Of a DNA stretch of 64,000 nt, positions 1 through 34,495 are shown piece after piece. The stretch is from Glandiceps talaboti. Its lineage: Eukaryota; Hemichordata; Enteropneusta; Spengelidae. The stretch spans positions 26,889,449 to 26,953,448 of the forward strand of contig NC_135553.1 in assembly GCF_964340395.1 (NCBI RefSeq), read 5' to 3'. A program made the translations under genes and the position numbers. The notes under the pieces were generated by a model. The model saw nothing but the letters and a program-made list of their open reading frames with translations. It was not told where the DNA came from and did not search any database. Position 1 is the first letter of the stretch, and each line of letters begins with the position of its first letter.

Positions 1-577
1 GAAGGCCTCCAACCGCCATCAACAAATATGTGTATCTAAAATAGAAGTAGAAATCGATGAAATATTGGACGTTGTGAACTCTCGTGATAATAGTCAACAA
101 TATGACCGATGAATTGTCCAGTCCAACATCATCAAATATTGACGTTTGTTTTCATAATGTTCCTCGGCTGGTTTCGTTGTTTGCCAATATCGCTACGTAT
201 AGTACTAGTGTTATATCTCAGTGAAAGTTGTTGCTTCAACCCACCTAATCTTTGGAATGTTTTAAAAGGAAAGTGGTGTCCACCTGTTTGGAAAATATAC
301 ATCCATGTAATTAATTTAGTTGAGCTAATTAATAAATGTGACCCTCATGCACAAACTTGCCCACCCCGTCCTGTTTGTATTTTAAAACTCGGGTTATTAG
401 ACGACCAACTTTAATAATTTCAATTTCTCACTAGATATATCCTGTGTAGTCCTTTTTATAAACTGATCTAGTTAAAATAACATCTCTAATGTCAGTATAC
501 TTTCTATATCATGAAGATCATATCATTTAGTGTTATCTAGCATGTAACAAATCGATAAACCACTTGGGGTATCCTAC
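1..577. other. Left edge: intron of the CARMA gene
   Basis: I see no coding exon that continues the CARMA frame here. A good-looking acceptor (ending ATTTTAG, near position 42 on the minus strand) is followed by an early stop in the required phase. The guanylate-kinase-like exons should lie further left, outside the window. Confidence 0.5.
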
Positions 578-22443
<21,866 letters not shown>

Positions 22444-23400
22444 TTTGACTACACAACGTAGAATCTAAATAACAACGTGATAAGAAATACAGTTACCAGC
22501 CGGAGAACAGGAGAGACGGAAACCAGCACAGTTTACGAAGACATGCGTCTTGAATGAAAAAGTGTAATGACACGTTTACTTCCTTGGTCATTTGTATTTA
22601 CTTCGAAGGAGGAAGTATTGTCTCAATGTTTTAGCAATGGGGAATTCTTTAAGAGATAATGACTGGGTTAACTTGACACGTGTTTATAAGTATATGTTAT
22701 ATGTATGCATTGGCCATTTTCTTTCATATTGTCAAATCGAGACGTGCACGTGGTCGTTAAATATCCATCGAATAATGCAGGAACGCGGAAATGCTTAAGC
22801 TCACGAATAGAGTCATATGATGATTGCAGACTTCGTCTATTTTGGGACTCATGTACTTTCCCTTTCAAGGAAGACTTCCGTCACTGTCAGACACCGGTGA
22901 CCCGTTCTTTTTTGTTGTCTTAGCGCCTTGTAGGTACAAGGTACAAACAAGGAGAAAGAAACGACGATAAAAGTAGGAGGTAAATAAAGAAATCATACCA
23001 AGTTCCCTTCATCAGATTTGACTGAGATTGATTGCACTCATGTTTCCTCTACAAAGTAGGAAGAAACACACTACGTGTATTGTTAAAATTCTAACATCGT
23101 TCTTGTCGAGTCACCCTTGCCGTATGCAACGTTTCGTTTCACCCAAGGCATTCATAAACAGGGATTTTTAAACCTTAATAGTCGGTAGGTCCATCTTACT
23201 AGTGTGATCTATGGTCTGATCTCATTATGTTGTGGTTTAAATAGCGTTGTAACGTTATTATAACCCTCTCAGTAAAGAGGCACAGTCCATAACTAAACTA
23301 CGTGCGCTTTGCCCACATAGCGTGAACAGCCGAGTTGTTGTGCCTGTGTTCCTTCCGTGCAGGAGTGGCATTATACAACTATAAGGCTTATAGACCGATC
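22444..23400. other. Upstream flank of CARMA gene (probable 5' UTR and promoter side)
   Basis: Sequence upstream of the start codon with somewhat more CpG than the surroundings (about 22740-22880 and 23100-23130). A possible 5' UTR splice acceptor lies just upstream of the ATG. I cannot place a transcription start or a TATA box with confidence. Confidence 0.35.
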
Positions 23401-23410
23401 CATTGAATCA

Positions 23411-23457
23411 CCAATATATATATAAATATATATATATAAATATATATATATATAAAT

Positions 23458-23539
<82 letters not shown>

Positions 23540-23560
23540 GTGTGTGTGTGTGTGTGTGTA
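23411..23560. repeat. (TA)n and (GT)n microsatellites
   Basis: TATATAAA variants, then about 75 bp of pure TA, then GT repeat at about 23541-23559. Confidence 0.97.
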
Positions 23561-24505
23561 TTTAATTTGACATTAATATATAAGATGTATATTTGTATAA
23601 AGACTAAGAAAAATGACAAAAACTCACTTACATGACTTTACACTGGAACCTGACACACTAAACTATTGTGTTGGTGATCAGGCGGTATTGCAACGCAACA
23701 GTTCCTGGTACAAAGCCTGTTATTCATTTATAGATCTTCGACCAACGCAGAGTAAGCAAATTTAAAAAAAATGTAACTTGCGTATTTAAACGTTCGACTT
23801 TGATAATAAACATTGTAAGCATACATATAGCTGATAACACTCGTACAAAAGCAACACTATGCGAGATACCTGTGATGTGAGGCGGATAGCTTAAATGACT
23901 AACCAGGTGAACGAAGACACGGACGTAGAGAGGTTTAATATAATTTATAAAGATAGTGATGTGCTTCACACCAGGATACCAATACTAATTGATGGCTAAG
24001 TACTCACCTGTTAAACAAAAACTTGTACTAAATATAAGCGATCAGTCAGATAGTACCTTGTGTACCAGGAGATTCTTGCGGTTTACGAGTATACGTAATC
24101 CGCACACCAATAATACATGTAGTCAGAACACGGAAGCAAGTTAAAGGGAAATGATTGGTGCACAATGACACAGGACGAAAGGTCATGATATCGAATACCG
24201 TTTGGCTAATTTGCATAATAATAGTTTGTTCATTTGTAACCTCATTGTAGCTTATTTTCCTCTGCTGTCCTTCCGCAATGTTCTTAATAATAAGTCGAAG
24301 TCACTAGGCAGTTTTGGAGTCAAAACAGTTTATTACTTTGACTTTTGAGTACCAAGACATTTTAATGCACCGGATCACAAATGCTGTTTTGTGTATTTTA
24401 CGTGATCATTGAATCGGTCAATAACAATATATACAATTAACCCCTGTGAAACTATGAAACTAGGAAAAACCAACCAAATACCTCAACACGAACAAACAGC
24501 TATCT

Positions 24506-25000
24506 GTATGTATGTATGTATGTATGTATGTATGTATGTATGTATGTATGTATGTATGTATGTATGTATGTATGTATGTATGTATGTATGTATGTATGTA
24601 TGTATGTATGTATGTCTGTCTGTCTGTCTGTCTGTATGTATGCATGCATGTATGTCTGAATGTATGTATGTATGTATGTATGTATGTATGTATGTATGTA
24701 TGTATGTATGTATGTATGTATGTATGCATGCATGTATGTCTGAATGTATGTATGTATGTATGTATGTATGTATGTATGTATGTATGTATGTATGTATGTA
24801 TGTCTGAATGTATGTATGTATGTATGTATGTATGTATGTATGTATGTATGTATGTATGTATGTATGTATGTATGTATGTATGTATGTGTGTATGTATGTA
24901 TGTTGGTATAAAGATATGTATGTATGTATGTATGTATGTATGTCTGAATGTATGTATGTATGTCTGAATGTATGTATGTATGTATGTATGTATGTATGTA

Positions 25001-25047
<47 letters not shown>

Positions 25048-25070
25048 ATGTGCGTGTGTGTGTGTGTGTG
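24506..25070. repeat. (ATGT)n microsatellite, about 560 bp
   Basis: ATGT repeat with four GTCTGAATGT interruptions, a GTCT block at about 24613-24634, and a GT-rich end. Long open frames in all directions here are artefacts of the tetramer. Confidence 0.98.
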
Positions 25071-25079
25071 ACGCACGAG

Positions 25080-26180
25080 CAAGTCCGCATGTGTACTAAG
25101 TCTCCCAAGATATCCAGTGGAGGTTGTACACGTCCCTCATAGATTCTTGAATATGTTTACATAAACATGACATCTCAACAAAAAATTAGGACATATGGAG
25201 GGCATTAATTTTGATGAGGCTTTTATCAATTTTTTGCAAACTGCCAAAGGTTTACTCTCTGAGTTCGCATGATTGATATGATTTCCAGTCGTAAAAGAGA
25301 GTCACCTGCTAGATGTTATTTTATCTTCGGGGATGATGCAGTTGGACTAATGTATACCAAGACGTTTTGTTCTTGAACGAGCAATTGTCACTTGATTTAG
25401 CCAAGGCATTTTAGTTGTGCAAATCGTCCTGTGTTGTCAATAAATACTGAAATTGCACAGAATGCGACTACTTTCGCAATATGAGTGTCTAGACAAATGA
25501 AGAAACATGAAAAAAATGTATGTATAGGGAGCGATCAGTGTTTACGGCTGGGGGGGGGGGGCTGTACTTAAATTTCCATACAACAAATGTATGTGCATAC
25601 AATAAACCATAAACACATAAGAAATGAAATACCTTGAAATTTACTGGATGGTCTGACTCTAAAATCTGTGCCTCCATTGACCTGAACATGTTGAATTGCA
25701 CTCAAACATAGCCAATAGAGACACACTTTCAAATAATTTAATGAATTTGTATCTCTAAATGGTAACTGACCTCCACTGCTTGTTTTCCCCAAATTTTCTC
25801 ACTTTCTACTTGATCTTTTTTTATTATCATTTGAGTCAATATGACTTGAAATGATTTAAACTTTTGAAACCCTAAAATTAATAATAATAATAATAATAAT
25901 ATTTATTTCTTAAAAAGACAAACGCTTTCCATGTAAAAACATCTCAAAGCACCTTACAGCACTAAGACACCATTAAAACACAATACATCAGTGAAATTGA
26001 ATAAAACAATCATACAGTAAAAAGGTATGTTTTAAGATTCGATTTAAAAATATTAAAAAATTAGTGATACTTTTATAATATAACTAAGTTGTGTTTTACT
26101 TCTGAATGGTGCTCTAAATGGCCTCCAAATGGTGTTCATTTTTCAAAAAGCTCTTGCCTATACCTAACATGGATCAGCAT
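25080..26180. other. Intergenic: (TAA)n-associated repeat fragment, no gene
   Basis: A (TAA)n tract at about 25880-25901 is followed by TTTATTTCTTAAAAAGACAA and ATCTCAAAGCACCTTACAGC. This resembles widespread LINE or SINE tail sequences in marine invertebrates (my recollection, not a search). A G-rich block at 25548-25561 follows GGGAGCGATCAGTG, which weakly resembles the TIR at 12835. Confidence 0.4.
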
Positions 26181-26189
26181 GTGGGTAAA

Positions 26190-27315
26190 CATTTAAAAAG
26201 AATAGCGCTAATGGCGTTGTAGCACAACTGTATATATATATTTTTTTAAATGCTTATGAACACTTTATAGGTATCCAGTTGCCTATCCAACCCCTGTCAT
26301 TATCTTTGCAATATACACTGTTGCTATGAAAATGGTCTAGTTGCTAAACATATTTGCATACATTTTTTGTTATCTTTGCAATATACGTGATCATTTAGCA
26401 GTTGCTATGGGCGTGGTCTTGTTGATTTTTTGAATATGTATTCATTTGTCTATTAATCCCCACTTATCTTTGAAATAAAGGTTATCATTTGGCTGTTGCT
26501 ATGGGCATGGTCTTGTTGCTAGACATATTTGCATACAATTTTTGAATGTTTGTTCATTTGTCTAAGTACCCGTGTTGCTATTACCGTCTGGCTATTGCTA
26601 TGGGTGTGTTCATGGTTGCTTGGGAAATTTGCATACAATTTTTGAAAGTTTACTCACTTGCCTACCAGATGATGTTATATGAGCAATATACTGTTGTTCG
26701 GTTGTTGCTAAGGGGGTAGTCATGGTTGCTAGGGCCAATTTTGCTGTTTTGAAGAAAATCTGCAGAATAACACTTTCCAAAACATCTCATTAAGTTTCAC
26801 TCTCACTGACCTGAGTACTTTTTGATATATAAGTTTTTGACCAAAAATTCACATTTTTACACCTAATTTGCATATCACTGATGGGATTATCATGGCCGGT
26901 AGATTTCTTAATCTACATATGCTGGAAAATGTTACCACCAAATTTCAGACTGATCTGCCCAGATGTTTTTGAGATTAATTTTTTTTTACTTAAAATCACA
27001 CTTTTTAACCCAAAAAAGACTCTTTGTAGCATATGAATTAACTTCATGTTTTAATCATAGACACTCTCTATAATTTAATTAAGCAGTGCTAATAGTAAAA
27101 GCAGTGTTTCAAAGCAACCCTAAACAGAGGGTAATTTTCATGCCATTGACATTGACATGTGAAGTAGCCCATAAAAGATTTAATGGTTTATTGCATCAAT
27201 ACACAAGAAGTTGAAGAACCTTTCATTTGTGGGGCGAGTCGAAGCCCTGTTTCACACAGTCCGGGCCAGGCCTGATTTCCTCCAGCCCTCTCCCTTGTAA
27301 TTACTGAAGGCTCCC
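26190..27315 (+). repeat. Tandem-core dispersed repeat, copy B
   Basis: The head is ATAGCGCTAATGGCGTTGTA, followed by four to five decayed units with GTTGCTATGGGCGTGGTC and the ACCAAATTTCAGACTGATCT block. The right side ends GTAATTACTGAAGGCTCCC at 27315, the same terminus as the TIR element at 14995, followed by TAA. Confidence 0.65.
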
Positions 27316-28260
27316 TAAAGGACTACCAATTTGGTGCATCACAAGTTTTACTGTGTCAGAAGTATGTCAAATAGGTACACTGGTCAGAACTAAATACACT
27401 GACAAACATAATAAAACTCAGAGACAACTTTAAGTATTATCAGACTATCCTGGTTTATTTTCCATTAATAAAATTTATTTTTAATGAATGATAACAGTAA
27501 AAAAGATACCAAGCAGGTTTTTTTATTCTATGAAAGTAAAGCACACCTGATAGTATTATCTTTTCATCTAGACTACATTGACAACATTGCCATATTTTCT
27601 ATACCTTGTAATGTCATATTTTCACTATTTTCACTGCCATAATAAAAATATTCAAGTCAGAACACTTCTGGCATGTGTTTCATGGTCATAACAACCTCTT
27701 ATCATGGTAGTAGGCCCAAAGTTGTTCAGTCAGTCATGACCACAAACTGCTGCTTAATTTGGTAAAAAAGAAATTTGTGAAAAACAACAGTTTCAATAGT
27801 GAAAGACACATTTCATGAAAATAAACTACACTGCATACCTGTGGAAAAACATACTACTTCTGTCCTACATAAGTATAAGTTTCTTGTTTGTGGGTCAAAA
27901 ACAAAACTGTCATACCAATGGAGTCAGCTATTGTCTAACCAAGTAATGCAACAAAATAGTGAAACATAGTATTAATAGTTTATGTATAATTGCATCACAC
28001 CTGCAGTCTGTCTACCGTTTGAGAGGTGATCAATAGGGTGATATGATATGACATGACATGTATCCTACTTGTACTAGCTACCATGGCTACTATCCATAGT
28101 TTGAACAGTGGTAACTTGACATATAGTGAGACCATGATAAGTCCCTGGGTTACTCCACATCTACTGATGTTTGGTTCACTAATCTACACTTATTATTCAG
28201 AATAGGGAGTGACACACAGGTGCAAAGTGGTTGGCAAACTATTACAAATACTTCCTTGAG
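27316..28260. other. Intergenic sequence, no feature seen
   Basis: AT-rich, no convincing open frame or repeat. GATATGATATGACATGACATG at about 28039-28059 is a short imperfect tandem. Confidence 0.4.
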
Positions 28261-28269
28261 AGAACATAA

Positions 28270-29404
28270 AAATATCGCCAATGGCGTCGTAGCACAACTG
28301 TACAGTTTTTAAAAATGTTTTCCCATATGCTGATCCATTCTAGGTATAGGCATTCATTTGCTGAATGATTATCCATGCATTCATATGTCTATTTATCCCT
28401 GTTATCTTTGCAATATATGTGATCATTTGGCTGTTGCTATGGGTGTGGCCTTGTTGCTAGGCAAATTTACATACATATTTGGAATGTTCATTCAATTATC
28501 TATTAATCCCTATTATCTTTGCAATATATCTGATCATTTGGCTGTTGCTATGGGCGTGGTCTTGTTGCTAGGCATATTTGCATGCATTTTTTGAATGCTT
28601 ATTCATTTGTCTATCAATTTCTGTTGTTATCTTTGTAATATATGAGATGACTTGGCTGTTGCTATGGGAGTGGTCTGTTGCTAGGCAAATTTACATACAT
28701 TTTTTGAAAGCTTATTCAATTGCCTTTTAATGCCAGTGGTTATCGTCGTGAAATACCTCACCGTTTGGCTGTTGCTATGGGCATGGTCTTGTTGCTAGGC
28801 ACATTTGCATACATATTTTGAATGCTTAGACACCCCTAAGAATGGTCCCACCAAATTTCAGACCGATCTGCTCAATAGTTTTTGAGTAAGTTTTGTGACC
28901 AAAACTTACATTTTTCGACCCAAATCACACACCGGTAGTAAGATCATTTTGATATGACTATTTTTCTTTCCCCATAAAATGTGTGACTTCTTATTCTTTG
29001 TACAAACTGTGTTTTTGAATGCCTAAAGATTGTGAATTTATATGAACCTGTTTTAATCATAGTGTCTAAGATTTAATTCAGCTGTGCTAAAAACAGGCCT
29101 AGGTTGCCAAGCAACCTTAAACAGATGTTAATCTTTACGCCATTCACACTGATGTGTGAAGTAGCCCATAAAAGATTTAATGATTTCATTGCATCAATAA
29201 AACAAGAAAATTTCATTTCCAGGCTGAAGTCAAAGCATTTTGTAATACAACAAATCACATTTGAAACGTAAAATGCGCATTTCTGATGCGATCATTTTCA
29301 TTTAAACAATTTCCCAGCTAGACACCCAAGGTAATGGACCCACCAAGTATCATGGCAATCGGTTCAGCGGTTTTTGACTTTAAGTTGTTTACACACACAG
29401 AGCC

Positions 29405-29438
<34 letters not shown>

Positions 29439-29490
29439 GCCGGGCGATGCCTAAAGCACTACTGAACCTCTGTTCAGTTGTGCTAAAAAT
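28270..29490 (+). repeat. Tandem-core dispersed repeat, copy C
   Basis: The head is ATATCGCCAATGGCGTCGTA, with about five core units (to 28830) and the ACCAAATTTCAGACCGATCT block. An (AGAC)n tract at 29406-29438 is followed by a hairpin AGCACTACTGAAC and GTTCAGTTGTGCT at about 29456-29485. The terminal hairpin fits a Helitron-like end. Confidence 0.65.
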
Positions 29491-29725
29491 AGCTCGTTGG
29501 GAATTCAGACATAACCTGTCATCAAATATTGGGATACCACTGCTACTGTCAGCACTTGGGTTAAAACCTGGCAAAAGAGAACTTTAGGATAATATCTTAG
29601 GATAAAAGGAGGAAGATGACCATTACTTAGCTTTGTACACTGTATTCAACATTCATAGTCTCCAATACAGAGTAAATATACTTCAGCGTAACAGTGACTT
29701 ATCTTTATACTGAGTAGGTAACAAT

Positions 29726-29904
29726 GTCACACAAAATTTCAAAATATCAAATCATACAAATTCTTCTTTTCCTTTTAAACCCTTTTTTCACTGCACCTAG
29801 GTTTGACTGCATAGCTATTAGTTTGAGGTGTAAACCCACAGTTTTGGGAATGGGGATAAAATGATTCAACTTATATGATTTGATATTTTGAAATTTTGTG
29901 TGAC
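29726..29904. repeat. 34-bp inverted repeat with about 111-bp loop
   Basis: 29726-29759 (GTCACACAAAATTTCAAAAT and on) is the reverse complement of 29871-29904 with one mismatch. It would form a strong stem-loop in DNA or RNA. It lies in the Miro-to-CARMA spacer, possibly in the Miro 3' UTR or flank. Confidence 0.9.
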
Positions 29905-30639
29905 GTTGTATTTATACACAGTCATAGTACTTATCCTCAACTTCATTTCCTTGCCTACTTCTTGAACAGGGCAACTCTGTGTTCAGTGGGAACTACCACG
30001 TCTTTGGGTTAGTCTGAAAATCATTGGTGACAACTACCAAATGTAACATTGTTATAGAACATATTACATGGCATCACAAACCTCTCACTTTGAATGATTC
30101 ACCAAGTTTTGATGGTAGTTAGTATCCTTGGAGAGAGACATTAATGCTGAATAATTAAATCATTGAGTGATCAAGATCTAAATCTTGCATTTCTTTCCAA
30201 TTTACCGTTCCAAAGTAACTATTTTGTACTGTCCTAGTGATTCTTCAAATCCATGAACAATATATTCTCCATCATAATTCTGGTTGAAATTAATACAACA
30301 GTGTTTTGGTATTGATATACAACATCAACTTTGATTATTGTTGTTTCAAGATCTTTCTATATTTAGTTCTTGATAAAAAAATTATAGACATAACTAAAAT
30401 TGGTTATATTTGGTAATGACACATTATGTGACTAATATTTACACACACTTCTGTCTTTTATCATTGTCATATCATAACAGATACCTATCACTAAAACACT
30501 CAAAGCAGTTTCTTTCAATAGTGAACACAATAGATATATATTTCTTTAATTGTAAAACTTCTATGGAAATTGTCAATTTCTATGTTTATTATCCCTATAA
30601 TGGTCACTTTCTTTGTACACACTTCATTCCCTCTTGTGC

Positions 30640-30770
30640 TCTGCAATGACATCACCAGTTTGTACTGTCACAAATCAGTGACATCATCACTTTGCTCTAA
30701 AATGAAGCAATGACATCACCAGTTTGTACTGTCACAAATCAGTGACATCATCACTTTGCTCTGCAATGAT
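30640..30770. repeat. Two-copy tandem duplication
   Basis: A unit with ATGACATCACCAGTTTGTAC and CAGTGACATCATCACTTTGC occurs twice, separated by a short AAAATGAAG. Confidence 0.85.
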
Positions 30771-30779
30771 GCATCAGAA

Positions 30780-32270
30780 TCACAACACTGGAATATTAAC
30801 AACTTAAAAATGTTTGTTTCAGAAAATACTACAAGTATTTGTTTAAATGCTACCCAAATAATTTACTGATTTATAAACTCCACTTCACTGTTAATGTGGA
30901 AATGACACCAACAAATGACCTGTTTTCAACATACACTGACACAGGTTATTAGACAATAATTTGAAATCCACAATGTTCTTCAAAGTAAACACTGCTCTTA
31001 CTTAGCTAGTAGCGTTATCTTTGACCTAACTCTACCTGTCTGTCAACTATTTGGTAGTTTATAATGCATAGTTTTGATCAATTTGCAGTATCAAGCTGCA
31101 TTGTTGAAAGTAATGGCTTTAATAGTAAGTCATGTCAACTTTAAAAAAGTGAAATGACAGGAGTGAAATCAGTTTTATCCAATTATAGTCAACCATAGAT
31201 CACCATAAAACAGAGGTATCTTAAACCAAACTAGTTTTTGACTTTCACACAAAAAGGCTATGTCCTCAAAATGTTTCTACATTCAGACAATTGAATGTAC
31301 AATAAACAATTTATGTGGTGACACCTCAAGTTCAACTATCCCTACAACTGTCAAAATAATAGTAATGTTTGTAAAATAATTGGGCATACCTTGGGGCAAA
31401 GCTTTTAGTTGTGGAGTAATTTATTCAATATTGACAATTTTTGTTTCTGATACTTTAGTTATTCAATTGCTAGTATTACTGTGTAAATAAATGTCTTAAT
31501 TCTGATTTTTATTACATGTGATTTATTCAATAAATGTGGATTTTTCAGTGAAACAAGGTCAGTTCTACTTCTGACACAGCTTGAGAATGTTATGAATTCA
31601 TACAGGAGAGGGCTGGGATTCACTGTTTTATGACTAATGGGTCACATACACACACTCACACACACTACCTTCCGATTAGATACTACCACCCCTATTTCCA
31701 ATAAGTTGACTGATCCTCTCAAATCAAACTCTATGGTTATACCACATTATTTCATGTGGTGGGGGTGGGGGTTCATTGTGAGGGACAATATACATGCCAC
31801 TAGTCCATATTTATGATACTAAGTATGAATACACACAATACTGTAATACTCCTTTGTACACTGTCACTCAAACACAAACTTAGCTACAATTTCTATATTG
31901 GTCCACTGTACAAAGATTTGAATGAGCTGTTTGTCATTCATTTTATGAAAAATTTACCTTTAGTTTGTAAATTGAGAAGAAAGTACAACAAGTCAAAATG
32001 AAATGGCAAAAAATATGACATTATGGAAACTAAGATAGATATGGGCAAAACTTGAGTCTAGTCCTACACACATTACAGTCATCACCATATAGTCAAATGG
32101 ATTCCTTTAGCACAGAATTCTGTTCTTACCACCAACAGTGATACTTTATGCTATTGGCAGAGCTTGATATAAACGTGATGACGTTATTGCATCCTGATGT
32201 CACTTATATTCAAACTGGAGGTTGAGTTTGTAATAAACTGAACAAAGTAATGAATTACAACCTCCTGTCA
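30780..32270. other. Spacer (Miro downstream flank), no feature seen
   Basis: AT-rich, low-complexity-free sequence without convincing coding potential. It may be part of a long Miro 3' UTR. No poly(A) signal can be assigned with confidence. Confidence 0.35.
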
Positions 32271-32279
32271 ATATGTGAT

Positions 32280-32545
32280 GGATAATGACTGACATGTGCT
32301 GTTCATCCCTTCCCCAGCAGGAGATTTAGCTAGATTTTCAACAGAATTTGTCCATTTGACTAAACATGGAGAGAGATGATAGAGAATGACTACACATATA
32401 GCAACTAGACTACACACTGACATGCGCTGTCCATCCCTTCCCCAGCAGGAGATTTAGCTAGATTTTTGATAGAATTTGTCTGTAAAGTGTTTGACTACAC
32501 TATGATACATTAGAAAGAGATCATAGAGAATGATTACATGTACAG
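32280..32545. repeat. About 130-bp tandem duplication, two copies
   Basis: Both copies contain TTCCCCAGCAGGAGATTTAG and GATAGAGAATGA. Copy 2 starts about 32410. Confidence 0.8.
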
Positions 32546-32770
32546 AAACTAGACTAATAGAACTCAGGACCAATGTTAATAGTTGTATATTATAAAATAA
32601 TTATTTTTTGCTTGAAATTCTGTTTAGCTATTTTCATTAATTTCTCTTTTCCGCTAAAACAAAAATCTCAGTGAAAACATTTACCTGGCCTCCCTTTTCT
32701 TATCTCATCACCATAAATAAACTTATTACACAAAATGTCAATTACTCTATTTCACACTGAATCCCTTTGA

Positions 32771-33429
32771 TATCCAGTATTCCACACTATTCTCAACCCA
32801 ACATGTACAGATATCCAGTATTCCACACTATTCTCAACCCAACATGTACAGATATCCAGTATTCCACACTATTCTCAAACCAACATGTACAGATATCCAA
32901 TATTCCACACTATTCTCAACCCAACATGTACAGATATCCAGTATTCCACACTATTCTCAACCCAACATGTACAGATATCCAGTATTCCACACTATTCTCA
33001 AACCAACATGTACAGATATCCAGTATTCCACACTATTCTCAACCCAACATGTACAGATATCCAGTATTCCACACTATTCTCAAACCAACATGTACAGATA
33101 TCCAGTATTCCACACTATTCTCAACCCAACATGTACAGATATCCAGTATTCCACACTATTCTCAACCCAACATGTACAGATATCCAGTATTCCACACTAT
33201 TCTCAACCCAACATGTACAGATATCCAGTATTCCACACTATTCTCAACCCAACATGTACAGATATCCAGTATTCCACACTATTCTCAAACCAACATGTAC
33301 AGATATCCAGTATTCCACACTATTCTCAACCCAACATGTACTGATATCCAGTATTCCACACTATTCTCAAACCAACATGTACAGATATCCAGTATTCCAC
33401 ACTATTCTCAAACCAACATGTACAGATTC
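32771..33429. repeat. 41-bp minisatellite, about 16 copies
   Basis: Unit GATATCCAGTATTCCACACT followed by ATTCTCAACCCAACATGTAC and A. Variation is mainly CAACCC or CAAACC. The unit has no stop codon in any plus frame and 41 is not a multiple of 3, so long open frames appear in all three frames; I do not treat them as genes. Confidence 0.97.
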
Positions 33430-34170
33430 ACAAATTTGAACCATCTGTACACTCTTGAAGAGAGATTACAAAGTCCAATTATGACTTTACACCAAACAGC
33501 ATTATTCCTCATGACCTCTGACCTTTAACCTAACACAATGAGTCACAACTGTATTTACATCTTTTGAGTATCAATCATTTAAATAATAACCACAAAAAAT
33601 CTTTGGAAATAGGAAATATTTCTGTTTTATTCTATTATTTTGCATACCAATTACACAACAATGCCCTGATACATGTCAGTCAGTTTTATCAAACCACCTA
33701 ACACTGTACCTGGTTATTGCTTTAAATGTGGAATTTTCACAACTTTACAGATTCTTTAAAGCCAACAATGATACTTTGTATTGTTAAGGACTAATAATTA
33801 AATACAATGTTTGCCCCCCAGATAATACCGACAGAGAGTTCAGATAATTCCTAGAAATCAGTCCAGTGGTAAACTATACACAACCTATAGGCTAACAAAG
33901 CTTTCCTGTTATACTAACTTGCTGGTGAACAGCTGTTATGTAGTTGCTATGGTAACTGCCAACATATAAGACAGGCTATGTTAAATCAAATGTGTGGTTT
34001 TAACATGCCTTTAAAAATCAATGTTAGTACAAAGTTTTTAAACTTTTTTTTTATCTTTCCTTTTTTTTATAACTATTTTAGTGATACTCTTAAGTTGATT
34101 GCTTTAATGCTAACAATATAGCCACTATTTTATTTTGGACACTAATTTGGCTTAGAAAAAAATATTGTTT

Positions 34171-34495
34171 GGTTCCGGTTACCCGACCCTACCTAGATTT
34201 TCACTGCTGAGCCTAAACTTTTTTTTATGTATTTGAGAAAAAAATAATAAAATCGCGAAAATTGTGAAGTATCGCCAGAAATAGTGGATGTGGAAACTGA
34301 CATCATCTTAAAGAGACAATATAAAACTGTTCTTCCAATCTGTAATGGCTGTACATCTGATAGGAAGAAATAAACAACAAAGAGAGACCATTTGGAAAAC
34401 AAGGAAAAACCTGGAACTAGACACTCACAAATGAAAAAAAATAAAATAAAATAAAATAAAAAATCTACCTACCCCACCTATTCGTTACCAGAACC
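34171..34495. mobile_element. MITE-like element with imperfect terminal inverted repeats
   Basis: The left end is GGTTCCGGTTACCCGACC and the right end (reverse complement) starts GGTTCTGGTAACGAATAGG. Both continue to a TAGGTAGATTTT or CTACCTAGATTTT block. The interior is 325 bp with no open frame of note and an AAAATA pentamer run near the right end. Confidence 0.5.

Noticed and set aside
1-60. A further CARMA exon behind the acceptor near position 42 (minus strand)
   Set aside because: In the phase required by exon 14 it meets TGA within a few codons.
109-414. 101-codon plus-strand frame
   Set aside because: AT-rich chance frame with no domain, antisense in an intron, no splice or start context.
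24483-25108. Frames of about 200 codons ([18 protein letters not shown])
   Set aside because: Pure tetranucleotide microsatellite translation.
32767-33528. 253-codon plus-strand open frame of repeats such as YPVFHTILNPTCTD
   Set aside because: It is the 41-bp minisatellite read in three frames; all frames are open because the unit lacks stops and 41 is not a multiple of 3. No homology or splice context.
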